A DNA stretch of 64,000 nt from Streptomyces cadmiisoli (GCF_003261055.1 NZ_CP030073.1:7874001-7938000), one strand, 5' to 3'; counted from the stretch's first letter, positions 29,998 through 38,660 are shown. Made by a program: numbers and translations. The notes: a model not told the origin generated them from the letters alone.

Positions 29998-30687
29998 TCA
30001 CAGGGCGGTGAGCAGCGGCGGCGCGGCTCCCAGCAGGCCCGACTGGTGGGCGATGACGACCAGTTGCGCCCGGTCCCGGGCGCCCAGCTTCGTTCTGACC
30101 TGGTGGATGTGCGCGCGTACCTCCGCCGCGTCGAAGCCGAGCCGTTCGGCGATCTCCGTGTCGGAGCGGCCCTCGGCCACTCGGCCGAGCACCTCGCGTT
30201 CACGGGCGCTGAGCGCGACGAGGTCCTCGGGGGTGGCGAGCCGGAACTCGTCGGTGGGGTTGGCCAGGAAGCGGGTGATCAGCGCGCGGGTCGCGAGCGG
30301 GGAGAGCAGCGCCTGTCCCGAGGTCACCGTCCGTACCCCTTCGAGGAATGCGTCAGCGGTGACGTCCGTGCCCAGGAAGCCGCTCGCGCCGGCCGCCAGC
30401 GCCCGCGCGACGTCGCGGTCGAGTTCGGAGGTCGTCAGGATGAGCACCCGAACGGCGGACAGCTCCGGGTCACCGCAGAGCGCGGACGTGACGGTCAGGA
30501 CGTCGGTGCCGGGCATACGGACGTCCAGCAGGACGACGTCGGGCCGGTGGGTGCGGGTGAGTTCGATCGCCTGGGCACCGTCGGTGGCCTCGTCCACCAC
30601 CTCCATGTCGTCGCAGGAGTCGATCAGAAGGCGCAAGGTGGCCCGCAGCAGGGCCTGGTCGTCGGCGAGCAGCACACGGATGGTCAT
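29998..30687 (-). CDS. Orphan NarL/LuxR-type response regulator with atypical receiver
   Basis: A 229-residue regulator: receiver domain (residues 1-120) with acid pocket D9/D10 and phospho-acceptor D55 (VVLLDVRMPG), and a LuxR-type HTH (residues ~160-225, LSAREREVLGRVAEGRSDTEI). The nearly invariant receiver lysine, normally in a GFLLKD-like motif, is replaced: the sequence reads SGFLGTD. Such receivers often work without phosphorylation. The recognition helix also has VRAH where VKTH is common. No histidine kinase gene is adjacent. Upstream, about 700 bp are free of an intact gene. Confidence 0.88.
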   Translation of the reverse strand: MTIRVLLADDQALLRATLRLLIDSCDDMEVVDEATDGAQAIELTRTHRPDVVLLDVRMPGTDVLTVTSALCGDPELSAVRVLILTTSELDRDVARALAAGASGFLGTDVTADAFLEGVRTVTSGQALLSPLATRALITRFLANPTDEFRLATPEDLVALSAREREVLGRVAEGRSDTEIAERLGFDAAEVRAHIHQVRTKLGARDRAQLVVIAHQSGLLGAAPPLLTAL

Positions 30688-30999
30688 GTGATCTGTTTTT
30701 CCCGTGCCCGGGGGTCGGGGTACGGCGGCAGTCGGGTGGTGCCCCGGGATCCGCTCGCGGCGAGGTCACCCGACCGGAGCAGCCGCGGCGGCTCCGGCGC
30801 GTCCGCGGGACGACAGCCCTTCGCGCATGATGGCTCCGTCCACGGCGATCGCGGGCCACGGGAGTGGACCACGAGCCGACAGGAACGACGGACCGTGCTG
30901 TCGGGGCGACGACGAAACCGAGACGTCGAGGAGACGAGGCCCGGGGAACGACGCCGACGGACGGCCGACGGCCGATGACGGATGACGGATGCCGATCGA
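30688..30999. other. Intergenic region without recognisable gene; short GACGG-type repeats
   Basis: This part of the 706-bp gap between the response regulator and the MarR gene shows no convincing ORF with coding-type third-position bias. Around 30955-30997 it holds iterations of GACGGCC and GACGGAT. The response-regulator promoter should lie near 30690-30760. The rest of the gap holds a reductase relic. Confidence 0.5.
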
Positions 31000-31034
31000 C
31001 GAAGGACGAACCGGGAGAACGGCGTGCGTGTGTC

Positions 31035-31363
31035 ACTCCACGAGCCGGAGCACTTCGCGCCACGGCGCTGTCTGATCACGACGGAGCTGCCGTCGTGGAG
31101 GGCGACCTGGCGGAACGCCGGTTCGTGGCGGCGTACCGCACCGGCTACCGGGTGGCGGGGTGCTCTCCGTCGGGATGCCGCGGCGGACGGTCCGGGTGCG
31201 GCGGCAGGCTGTCGCGGCGGGCGCGAGCCGGCGGGAGCCGGTGTCCGCGCCCGGGTCCCGGGAGGCGGTGCCGGGCGCCGGTCCCGTCCGACCGGACCGC
31301 GGTGGGGCGGCGGGCCCGGTGCCCCATGTGCGGCCCGGCTTTCCCGAGCCGCAAATTACTTGA
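31035..31363 (+). pseudogene. Relic of ferredoxin-reductase-type C-terminal domain
   Basis: In one frame the DNA encodes VVEGDLAERRFVAAYRTGYR and then, after a one-base shift, VLSVGMPRRTVRVRRQAVAA. Together these read like the C-terminal (Reductase_C) domain of FAD-dependent ferredoxin reductases (pattern GDxxxxRFVxxYxxxGRxxGxLxVNxPR). The shift falls in the GGGG run at 31157-31160; one extra G restores a continuous frame. The FAD and NAD domains are absent, so this is a remnant. The left border is approximate and the identification rests on pattern memory only. Confidence 0.4.
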
Positions 31364-31386
31364 GTTACGCAACAAGATGGTAGAGT
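31360..31386 (+). promoter_or_regulatory. Candidate promoter of MarR gene (leaderless transcript)
   Basis: TTGAGT (31360-31365) and TAGAGT (31381-31386) form a -35/-10 pair with a 15-nt spacer; an alternative -35 is TTACTT (31356-31361) with 19 nt. The ATG at 31394 lies where transcription would begin, so the message is probably leaderless. CTTG (31359-31362) and CAAG (31373-31376) frame an imperfect dyad for self-repression. Confidence 0.45.
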
Positions 31387-31393
31387 GGTTGCC

Positions 31394-31915
31394 ATGTCGT
31401 CGCCGCCGCTCCCCCCTGCCTCCGCTTCCCCCGAAGTGATCGAGATCGAGCGGGCGCTGACCAGAATCACTTACCTCAGCACCCGCGCCCGGCAGCACGA
31501 CCGGCTGATGGCCCTGGCGGAGGTTCCGCTGGACCGGGCCGCCGTCGCGCTGCTGCGTCAGATCGCGGACTCGGAGCCGCTGCGCCCGGGGGAGTTGGCC
31601 AACCGGCTCGGCGTGGAGGCGTCGCACGTGACGCGTACCGTGCAGCAGCTCCAGAAGGCCGGGTACGTCTCCCGGGTGCCCGACCCCGACGACCGCCGCG
31701 CCCAGCGCATCGAGCTGACCTCGGCCGGCCGGCAGGCCATCGCGCGGATCCGGGACGTCGGCGCCCGGGGCATGCAGATGGCCCTGGCCCACTGGTCGCC
31801 GGAGGAACTGCGGCAGCTCGCGACCCTTTTCCACCGCATGGTCGACGACTTCCTCGCCGTGACCTCCGACGACGACACCGAGCAGCGTTCCGCCGCCGAG
31901 GCGACCACCCCCTGA
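31394..31915 (+). CDS. MarR-family transcriptional regulator
   Basis: A 173-residue winged-helix protein. The HTH is LRPGELANRLGVEASHVTRTVQQLQKAGYV and the wing PDPDDRRAQRIELT. It likely represses its own gene and one or more neighbours. The ATG at 31394 is preferred over the GTG at 31385, which overlaps the probable -10 box and has no ribosome site. The peroxiredoxin gene follows 198 bp downstream on the same strand with its own strong ribosome site, so a redox-linked target is possible but unproven. Confidence 0.87.
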   Translation: MSSPPLPPASASPEVIEIERALTRITYLSTRARQHDRLMALAEVPLDRAAVALLRQIADSEPLRPGELANRLGVEASHVTRTVQQLQKAGYVSRVPDPDDRRAQRIELTSAGRQAIARIRDVGARGMQMALAHWSPEELRQLATLFHRMVDDFLAVTSDDDTEQRSAAEATTP

Positions 31916-32113
31916 TCCGCCGACTCGGGACGGGCACCCGGCGACCGGCGCGTGCCGCGTCGTCCTCCGCCGCTGCCTGCGGCCGCACACCGAGGACGCA
32001 CGACCGCCGGGCCCGGCCCGCGCGGCGAGGAGCCCCCCGCTGTTCGAAGCCTTCCTCCCCGTCAGTAACATCCTCCGTCAGGTACTCGGAGGAGGACCGC
32101 CGAAGGAGGAACC

Positions 32114-32584
32114 GTGCCCCCGTCCCAGCCGGTCACCGGAGACAAGGTCGAGGACTTCGAGTTGCCGGACGAGACCGGCACACCGCGCCGCCTGTCCGAA
32201 CTCCTCACCGAGGGGCCGGTGGTGCTGTTCTTCTACCCCGCCGCCCTGACTCCCGGGTGCACCGCCGAGGCCTGCCACTTCCGTGATCTCGCGGCCGAGT
32301 TCGCCGCCGTCGGCGCCCGGCCCGTGGGTGTCAGCGGCGACCCGGTGGACCGGCAGCAGGAGTTCGCCGGACGCCACACGCTCGGGATGCCGCTGCTCTC
32401 CGACACCGAGGGCACGGTCCGGGAACGGTTCGGAGTCAAGCGGGGATTCCAGCTGGCCCCCACCAAGCGGGTCACGTTCGTGATAGCGCAGGACCGCACG
32501 GTGCTGGAGGTCGTCCGCAGCGAACTGCGCATGAACACGCACGCCGACCGGGCACTGGCTGCACTGCGCGCCGCGCGGACCTGA
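32114..32584 (+). CDS. Peroxiredoxin, BCP/PrxQ type
   Basis: A 156-residue thiol peroxidase that reduces hydrogen peroxide and organic hydroperoxides. The peroxidatic Cys49 and probable resolving Cys54 are in TPGCTAEAC, the spacing typical of atypical 2-Cys BCP proteins. The Thr in LTPGCT and a downstream Arg complete the active site. The GTG at 32114 has an ideal AAGGAGG site. The broken hydrolase gene begins 48 bp after its stop. Confidence 0.92.
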   Translation: MPPSQPVTGDKVEDFELPDETGTPRRLSELLTEGPVVLFFYPAALTPGCTAEACHFRDLAAEFAAVGARPVGVSGDPVDRQQEFAGRHTLGMPLLSDTEGTVRERFGVKRGFQLAPTKRVTFVIAQDRTVLEVVRSELRMNTHADRALAALRAART

Positions 32585-32632
32585 CCGCGCCGGACCCTGA
32601 CGCGGGCCTGCCCCACCGGTGATACCGGCGGC

Positions 32633-33655
32633 ATGCGGTTGCTGGGCAAGGACTGCGTCACCGTCTGCCTGGTGCTGGCGGCCGGGACCGGATGCACGGG
32701 CGGCGGCGCCGGCCCCGAGCACACCGCGCCGCCGCCGACACCCACGCCCACGCGAAGCACGGTTCCGGAGACACCCGGCGCCGAGCCGCCCCATTTCGTG
32801 TCGATTCCCGGCCTCGTCGCGCGGGAGCACCGCGGATCCGGGCTCCGGCTCGGCACGGTACGGCTGCGCACCGACGCCTACACCCAGTACGCGGTCACCT
32901 ACGAGGCAAACGGTCTGACCATCTCCGGCCTGATGAACGTCCCCGCCGGCAAGGGCCCCTTCCCGGCCCTCGTGCTGGCGCACGGCTACATCGATCCCGA
33001 CGTGTACACCACCGGCCGCGGACTCGCCCGGGAGCAGGACCTGCTGGCCCGCAACGGCTATGTCGTCCTGCACACCGACCACCGTAACCACGTCGGCTCC
33101 GACGACGACCCCGACAACGACGTCGACCTGCGGCTCGGCTACACCGAGGACGTCATCGCCGCGGCGCGCGCTGCGTTCGTCGGGCCGCCGGAGATCGACG
33201 GCGACCGGATCGGCCTGCTGGGCCGGTCGATGGGCGGCGTCGTCGTGTACGACACGCTGGTCGTGGCGCCGGGACTGGTGGACGCCGCCGTGGTCTACGC
33301 GCCGGTCAGCTCACGACCCGACGAGAACCTCGACCACTTCCAGCGCCGCGACGGAGACCCGGTCGTCGCGCGTATCGAGGCCGAACACGGCAGCCCGCGG
33401 GAGAATCCCGTCTTCTGACGGGAGATCTCGCCCGCCACCTGTGTCGACCGGGTCACCGAACCGCTGCTGATCCACCACGGCACCGCCGACGACACCTGCC
33501 CCCTGAGGTGGTCAAAACGGACCGCCGCGGCGTTCGAGGCGGCGGGCAAGGACGTCCGTCTGGTGAAGTACGCCGGGGAGGGCCACACGTTCTACGCCCG
33601 CTGGCGGGACTCGATGACCACCATCATGGACTTCTTCGAGCGCCGGCTGCGCTGA
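32633..33655 (+). pseudogene. Secreted alpha/beta hydrolase interrupted by an in-frame TGA
   Basis: An open frame of 261 codons ends at TGA (33416-33418), but the same frame continues without another stop to 33655, 340 residues in all. Before the stop are a lipobox-like GTGC signal (residues ~18-21), HGYIDP and the nucleophile elbow GRSMGG. After it come VDRVTEPLLIHHGTADDTCP (acid residue) and GEGHTFYARW (catalytic His). The TGA falls in NPVF-stop-REISPAT, where relatives have Trp (TGG), so a single G to A change explains it. The truncated product would lack two of the three catalytic residues. It resembles prolyl-oligopeptidase-type S9 hydrolases. Confidence 0.8.
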
Positions 33656-33816
33656 ACCGGCCCCGGTCCGTTCGGCCGTCGGCGACGACCCGGGCGAGCG
33701 CGCGACCGCGGCGTACCGGGTGGCTCGCCGCCGGCGGGCGAGGCACCGTCGCCACACCGCGGTTTCGCTGTCACGATCTTCCGTGGGGCCCGACACGGAC
33801 GACCATCGGAGCGCGT

Positions 33817-34782
33817 ATGACGACGGACAAGGCCACGGCGGAGCAGACCGCGGGCATCGGAGTCAGCCCGGTCGCCGGGCACATCGGGGCCGAGATCACG
33901 GGGGTGGACCTGGCCGCCGGTCCGGACGACGACCAGGTGAGGGCGATCCGCGCGGCGGTGCTGCGCTGGAAGGTCGTTTTTTTCCGCGGGCAGCGGCTGG
34001 ACCACGCCGGGCACGTGGCGTTCGCCCGCCGGTTCGGGGCACCCGTGGTCCTCGGCCGGCGCGGGGGAGCGTCCCCGGCGGGCTTTCCCGAGGTCGAGAC
34101 GACCGCGGACCGGCTGGAACTGGGCGGGCGGTTCGGCATGGAGCACGACGAGTGGCTGCGCCGCCGCAGGCACACGCCGCTGCGCGGCTGGCACTGCGAC
34201 CACGGCGCCCGTGTCGACCCGCCGGCCGCGACCATCCTGCGCGCGGAGACCGTGCCGCCCTACGGCGGCGACACCACCTGGGCGAATCTCGCGGCGGCCT
34301 ACGCCGGACTGTCCGCGCCGGTGCGGGAGTTCGTCGACGGGCTGCGCGCCGAGCACCGGCTCGGCGTCGGCTACCAGTCGCGTCCCGGCGACGACGCCTA
34401 CCTCCGGCACCTGCTGGATCACCAGGTCGCCGCAGAGCATCCCCTGGTGCGCGTCCACCCGGAGACGGGGGAGCGGGTGCTGTTCGTCAACGGGTACTAC
34501 CTGGAGCAGATCGCCGACGTCTCCCGCGCGGAGAGCCGGCTGCTGCTGGAGATGCTGCTGGAGCAGGCCACGCGACCCGAATACACGGTCCGGTTCCGCT
34601 GGGAGCCGGGCAGTGTGGCGTTCTGGGACAACCGGGCCACCATCCACCTCGCGCCCGGCGACACCGCACATCTCGACCACCCCCGGATCATGCACCGGGT
34701 GATGCTCGCGGGCGACGTGCCGGTCGGGGTGGACGGCAGGCCGTCGGTACCCGTCGTCGGCACCGAACCGGGACGCTGGTGA
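33817..34782 (+). CDS. TauD/TfdA-family 2-oxoglutarate-dependent dioxygenase
   Basis: A 321-residue non-haem Fe(II) dioxygenase. The facial triad is H126 and D128 (GWHCDHG) plus H277 (NRATIHLAP), and the 2-oxoglutarate-binding Arg is R294 (IMHRVML). The family hydroxylates or desaturates taurine, chlorophenoxyacids or natural-product precursors. The ATG at 33817 is chosen because family homology starts there; its ribosome site is weak. It lies 161 bp after the broken hydrolase gene and converges on the phosphoesterase gene. No adjacent transporter or biosynthetic genes identify the substrate. A T7 run at 33977-33983 is unusual for this GC content. Confidence 0.88.
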   Translation: MTTDKATAEQTAGIGVSPVAGHIGAEITGVDLAAGPDDDQVRAIRAAVLRWKVVFFRGQRLDHAGHVAFARRFGAPVVLGRRGGASPAGFPEVETTADRLELGGRFGMEHDEWLRRRRHTPLRGWHCDHGARVDPPAATILRAETVPPYGGDTTWANLAAAYAGLSAPVREFVDGLRAEHRLGVGYQSRPGDDAYLRHLLDHQVAAEHPLVRVHPETGERVLFVNGYYLEQIADVSRAESRLLLEMLLEQATRPEYTVRFRWEPGSVAFWDNRATIHLAPGDTAHLDHPRIMHRVMLAGDVPVGVDGRPSVPVVGTEPGRW

Positions 34783-34812
34783 CACCGGCCGTCCCGGTCA
34801 GGGCAGGCCGGA

Positions 34813-36318
34813 TCAGGCCAGGGGGATGACGACCTCGTCCTCGACCGGGGGGTCGACCTCCTGCGCACGGCTCCCGGTGGCGGCGAAGCAGCGCAGCCGG
34901 ACCGCCTCCGGGGAGACGTCCAGCCGCAGGAACGACTTGAAGAACGGCGGGCTGTACGTCGCCGAGCCCGGTGAGAACAACTGCGTGTAGATCTTGCGCA
35001 CGGGCAGCCGGAACCGGGCCGTGCGGTCGGGCCGGCGGCCCGCGCCCAGCAGCGAGGCGACCAGCCTGGTGCGCCGGGTGACACGGGCCGCCGGGCTCGG
35101 CGCGCGGGCCGGGGTGATGCCCAGGCGGTCGGCGACGACGGTGGTCGCCTCGTCCTCGGTGAGGGTGAAGAAGCGGCGCAGGCGCAGCCGTCGGCCGTAG
35201 AGCCCGCTGTAGAAGGCGAGGGAGTCGCCGCGCAGCGGGTAACAGCGGAACTCCTCCTCGGTGACGTTCGCGACGTCCACGCGCGCGATGGTGTGGGTGG
35301 CGTGCATGAACGCCCCGCCGCCGCCCGCCACGACGTACTGCACGGTGCGGTCGCCGTCGACCCTCACCGGATAGCGCTGGTAGTTGTGGATGTCGCCGCC
35401 GACAGCCGCGACGTAGCGGTGCCGCGGGTCACGGACGATCTCGTCGACGGTGCCGCCGCCCTCGATGGCGCAGGGACGGTGCTCGCCGTCCACGTACAGC
35501 GGCTGACCGGTGATCAGGATCTTCGGCCGGGGGTCCCGGGACACCTCCCGCAGCCATGCGCCCTGCTCGGCGTCGAGGGTGCCGAGCAGTCCGGTGTCGA
35601 TGCCGATGATCCGCACCGGTCCCGCGTCGATCGCCCAGTACGGGCCCGGCTGGACGGCCCGCTGCTCCGGTGCGGACCGCAGCTTCCGCGCCTCGGCGAG
35701 CCGCTGTTCGTCGGCGGGCTTCGACCGGTGCCACAGCAGTGAGCGCAGCCAGGCCCGGGTGAGGGGCCGGGGCGCGGGTCCCGGCGGCAGGGGCGGGGCG
35801 TCGTCGCAGAAGACGCGCATGAAGCCGTCGAGGTCCTCGTACCAGTCGTGGTTGCCGGGTATCGCGTAGATGGGCGCCCGGTAGTCCTGGTAGGGGCGGA
35901 AGAACTTGCTGCCGTAGTCGTCGATGCCGCCCGCCGGGTAGATCACGTCGCTGGCCAGGATCGCGAACCGGGTGTCCTGACCGGCCTTCAGCAGGCCCGG
36001 TACGACCGCGTACTGGGGCTCGTCGCCCTCGCCGGTGTCACCGATGACGAGGAAGGAGAAGCGGTCCGGGTCCTCGCGCCGGATCACCTTGTCGGCCGGT
36101 GCTCCCGCCGCCGCCCGCTGGGCGACCCGGCGGCCGCGGGTGACGCCCGTGGGGTCGCCGAACCACGACGCGAGCACGCCGTTGCGGGCGGGCCACATGG
36201 TCCTCGGGTCGAGCCAGTGCAGCTTCTCGATCCGATGCGGCAGGAGCCGCTTGTAGGAGCCGGGTTCGGCGCTGCCCCAGCCGGCGCCGCTGACGGTATC
36301 GCGCGAGGATTCAGACAC
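34813..36318 (-). CDS. Metallophosphoesterase (calcineurin-like)
   Basis: A 501-residue phosphoesterase with all blocks of the two-metal fold: FLVIGDTGEGDE, ILASDVIYPAGG, IPGNHDWYEDLDG, ILITGQPLYV and VGGDIHNYQRYPV. The N-terminal ~85 residues and the C-terminal ~130 residues are extra to the core and unassigned; the latter ends in a beta-rich FLRLDVSPEAVRLRCFAATG. No signal peptide is seen, so cytoplasmic action is likely. Substrates of this clade are unknown. It is transcribed alone, convergent with the dioxygenase gene. Confidence 0.85.
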   Translation of the reverse strand: MSESSRDTVSGAGWGSAEPGSYKRLLPHRIEKLHWLDPRTMWPARNGVLASWFGDPTGVTRGRRVAQRAAAGAPADKVIRREDPDRFSFLVIGDTGEGDEPQYAVVPGLLKAGQDTRFAILASDVIYPAGGIDDYGSKFFRPYQDYRAPIYAIPGNHDWYEDLDGFMRVFCDDAPPLPPGPAPRPLTRAWLRSLLWHRSKPADEQRLAEARKLRSAPEQRAVQPGPYWAIDAGPVRIIGIDTGLLGTLDAEQGAWLREVSRDPRPKILITGQPLYVDGEHRPCAIEGGGTVDEIVRDPRHRYVAAVGGDIHNYQRYPVRVDGDRTVQYVVAGGGGAFMHATHTIARVDVANVTEEEFRCYPLRGDSLAFYSGLYGRRLRLRRFFTLTEDEATTVVADRLGITPARAPSPAARVTRRTRLVASLLGAGRRPDRTARFRLPVRKIYTQLFSPGSATYSPPFFKSFLRLDVSPEAVRLRCFAATGSRAQEVDPPVEDEVVIPLA

Positions 36319-36418
36319 CGATGCACCGTAACAACGCCGAGCCGATCAGGAACGGGCGAGTCCCGCACGCGGCCGGTGCCGCGTGCGGGACGCTACCTCG
36401 AGCGATCGACGGGACGGT

Positions 36419-37618
36419 TCAGTTGAAGGGATCGAGGGTCAGATAGGCCTGTTGCGGGGCGCCGTCGTGGACGAGCGACTCGTGGTGCCCGACGTCGTCG
36501 AAGGCGAACGCGTACGCTTTGCCGTCGGCCATGCGGTCATGGATGATCCGGGCGTAGTGGTTGGTCACGGCGTCCTGGTAGAAGTTCGCCGCCGAGGCGT
36601 CCGGCTGGTCGGGGTTGGTGAGCAGCGTCGAGCGGTTGAATCCCGCGCACAGGGTGCGGGAGATCGGGCCGCGGACCTGGTCGTTGGGGGCGTCCAGCAG
36701 CCGATGGCAGCCGAAGACGCTGCCGGCGTCGGGTTTCTGGAAGCTGGTGACGACCGCCCCGGAGCTGTTGGTGAAGTTCATGACGTTGCCCGAGACCCGC
36801 CCGAAGTACTTGGTGCCGGGCTGGTTCGCGAACGGGGTGACGGTCAGCGTGGTCGTGGCGTACTTCTGCCAGACCCGGTTGATGTAGTCGTTCATCACCG
36901 ACGCCGGGAGCGCCCCGGTCTCCACTCCGTACAGCGGCGAAAGGGCCCGCAGTACGGTTCCGTCGGGGCGGGTCTGGACGAGTCCGCCCCAGCCGCCGGA
37001 CTGGGCGCGCAGGGCGTTGAACACCCCGTTGTAGCCTCCCGGTTCGAGCCGGCCGGTGCTGCTCAGACCGCCGTCCCCGCGCCGCACGCCGACCGTGTAC
37101 GGCGCGGAGAACATGTCGACCTGGGTGCTGTTGAGCCACAGACCGGCGTCGTTGAGCGTGTACTCGGACCAGTTGAAGAGGATGTTGCGGTTCGGGTCGC
37201 TCGGGTTCTGCACGGCCGGCTGAACCAGACCGCCGGTGGTGAGCCGGAAGTCCAGCTTCTGGCCGTAGGAGAAGTAGATCCGGCCGGAGAGCTTGGGGAT
37301 CCGGATCGTTCTGGACTGTCCGGCGGACGGCCCCGCGATGGAGGCGTCCGGGGCGGGGGTCGGCGGGTTGCCGCCCGCCGGCCACGGGTGGAACGTGCCG
37401 TTCGCGTCCGCCCAGCCCTGCTGACCCGTCGTCAGTGACGTGCCGAGGGTGTAGATGTGGAGCGCCTCGCCCCGGCCCGAGTCGTTGGTGATCTGGAGCG
37501 GGATCGTGGCGGGCACCGCCGCGTCCGCGGGCGGCGACGTACCGAATGTGAGCAGTGCGCCGAGCAGGGCCGCCGCCGCGGACACGGCCGGCCATCGGTG
37601 TTTGGGCATCGTGAGCAC
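36419..37618 (-). CDS. Secreted GH64 endo-beta-1,3-glucanase
   Basis: A 399-residue exported glucanase, probably laminaripentaose-producing, that degrades fungal or algal beta-1,3-glucan. A signal peptide runs to about PADAA (residue 34). The catalytic pair is E152 and D168 (WSEYTL and TQVDMF), 16 residues apart exactly as E154/D170 in the S. matensis enzyme. The barrel and mixed alpha/beta domains are full length; no carbohydrate-binding module is fused. The first codon is GTG at 37618, with ATG three codons later equally possible. A perfect LacI-type palindrome lies 50 bp upstream, implying sugar-responsive repression. Confidence 0.92.
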   Translation of the reverse strand: MLTMPKHRWPAVSAAAALLGALLTFGTSPPADAAVPATIPLQITNDSGRGEALHIYTLGTSLTTGQQGWADANGTFHPWPAGGNPPTPAPDASIAGPSAGQSRTIRIPKLSGRIYFSYGQKLDFRLTTGGLVQPAVQNPSDPNRNILFNWSEYTLNDAGLWLNSTQVDMFSAPYTVGVRRGDGGLSSTGRLEPGGYNGVFNALRAQSGGWGGLVQTRPDGTVLRALSPLYGVETGALPASVMNDYINRVWQKYATTTLTVTPFANQPGTKYFGRVSGNVMNFTNSSGAVVTSFQKPDAGSVFGCHRLLDAPNDQVRGPISRTLCAGFNRSTLLTNPDQPDASAANFYQDAVTNHYARIIHDRMADGKAYAFAFDDVGHHESLVHDGAPQQAYLTLDPFN

Positions 37619-37667
37619 TCTCCACCTCCGTGCGGGTGTGGGGGGGGGATTGGTCCGTACCTGGTGT

Positions 37668-37681
37668 TGAGAGCGCTCTCA
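37668..37681. promoter_or_regulatory. LacI-type operator TGAGAGCGCTCTCA
   Basis: A perfect 14-bp palindrome with a central CG, the form recognised by LacI-family sugar repressors in Streptomyces (the cellobiose repressor CebR binds the close variant TGGGAGCGCTCCCA). It lies 50-63 bp upstream of the glucanase start. No lacI gene is in the window, so the repressor is encoded elsewhere. A nine-G run (37640-37648) lies between operator and gene. Confidence 0.8.
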
Positions 37682-37785
37682 GGGTTGCGTTACGGCGCGG
37701 TCATGTCAATGAGTAGGACAGGAAAGGAAGTCGGCGGCTCCCGCGGACCGGGGGCGCGGCAGCCGCCGAAGGGGCGGACGGTGGG

Positions 37786-38541
37786 TCAGAAGGTGCGGTC
37801 CAGGAGGTCGAGAAGGGCCGCCCAGTGGCGCTTGTCCCCCTCGGCGTCGTACGACGAGGTGTCGGACTGGGTGAATCCGTGCCGGGCGCCGGGATAGACC
37901 TCGCACCGGTGCCGGACGCCGTGTGCGGTCAACGCCTCCTCCAGGCGCCGGATCTGCTCGGGAGGCAGGGACGGGTCCTCGTCGGCGTGCCCGAAGTACA
38001 TCTCAGCGGTGATGCGGTCCGCCAGCAGATGCGGGCTGTCCGGCGCCTCCGTCGCGAGCTGCCCGCCGTGGAAACCGGCCGCCGCAGCGACGCGCTCCGG
38101 ATAGCTGCCGGCGGTGAGCAGCACCAGACGCGCGCCCATGCAGTAGCCGGTCAGGGCGACCGGGCCGTCGGCGGCCTCCGGCCGGTCCGCCAGCCAGTCC
38201 AGACAGGCGCCCGCGTCGCGCATCGCGCGCTGCGGCGTCAGCTCCCGCATGACCGGCCGGATGTGCCGGAACAGTTCGCCGCGTGACGCGTCGTCCATGA
38301 ACTCCGGCAGGTCGAACAGCGGAGTGCGCCCGCCGCGGTAGAACACGTTCGGCACCAGGACGGTGTAGCCCGCCGCCGCCAGTCGGTCGGCCATCGCCCT
38401 GAGTGCCGGCCGCAGCCCGAAGGCGTCCATGTAGAGCAGTACCGCCGGATGCGGCACGCCGTCGGCCGGGTGGGTCAGATAGGCGTCGGCGATGCCGTCC
38501 GGGGTGGGGATGTCGACGTCCGTTCCTTGCACGGCGTTCAT
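37786..38541 (-). CDS. Dienelactone hydrolase family protein
   Basis: A 251-residue alpha/beta hydrolase. The nucleophile motif is GYCMGA, i.e. a Cys nucleophile as in dienelactone hydrolases, with a probable acid in HADEDP and His in GARHGFTQ. Dienelactone hydrolases open the lactone ring in chlorocatechol degradation, but actinobacterial paralogues have diverse or unknown substrates. The ATG at 38541 (MNAVQGTDVDIPT) is chosen by homology over the frame open to 38631. Its neighbours give no catabolic context. Confidence 0.87.
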   Translation of the reverse strand: MNAVQGTDVDIPTPDGIADAYLTHPADGVPHPAVLLYMDAFGLRPALRAMADRLAAAGYTVLVPNVFYRGGRTPLFDLPEFMDDASRGELFRHIRPVMRELTPQRAMRDAGACLDWLADRPEAADGPVALTGYCMGARLVLLTAGSYPERVAAAAGFHGGQLATEAPDSPHLLADRITAEMYFGHADEDPSLPPEQIRRLEEALTAHGVRHRCEVYPGARHGFTQSDTSSYDAEGDKRHWAALLDLLDRTF

Positions 38542-38660
38542 GGCTGGGCTGCCTCTCTCGCGTTCGGCGACGAGGAACCCGTCGGCCCGACGGGCCCCGA
38601 TCACCGTCATCGTGACATGCGTCCATGCCATCGCGACGGTTGCCCCGCCCGCCCGCCGGC

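Noticed and set aside
30982..31383. A 133-codon plus-strand frame in the marR upstream gap
   Set aside because: It is Arg/Gly-rich with poor similarity to anything; the other two frames carry the reductase-like sequence.
33416..33418. TGA as a selenocysteine codon
   Set aside because: The position is a Trp in relatives, the site is not a catalytic one, and no sel genes or SECIS-like hairpin are seen.
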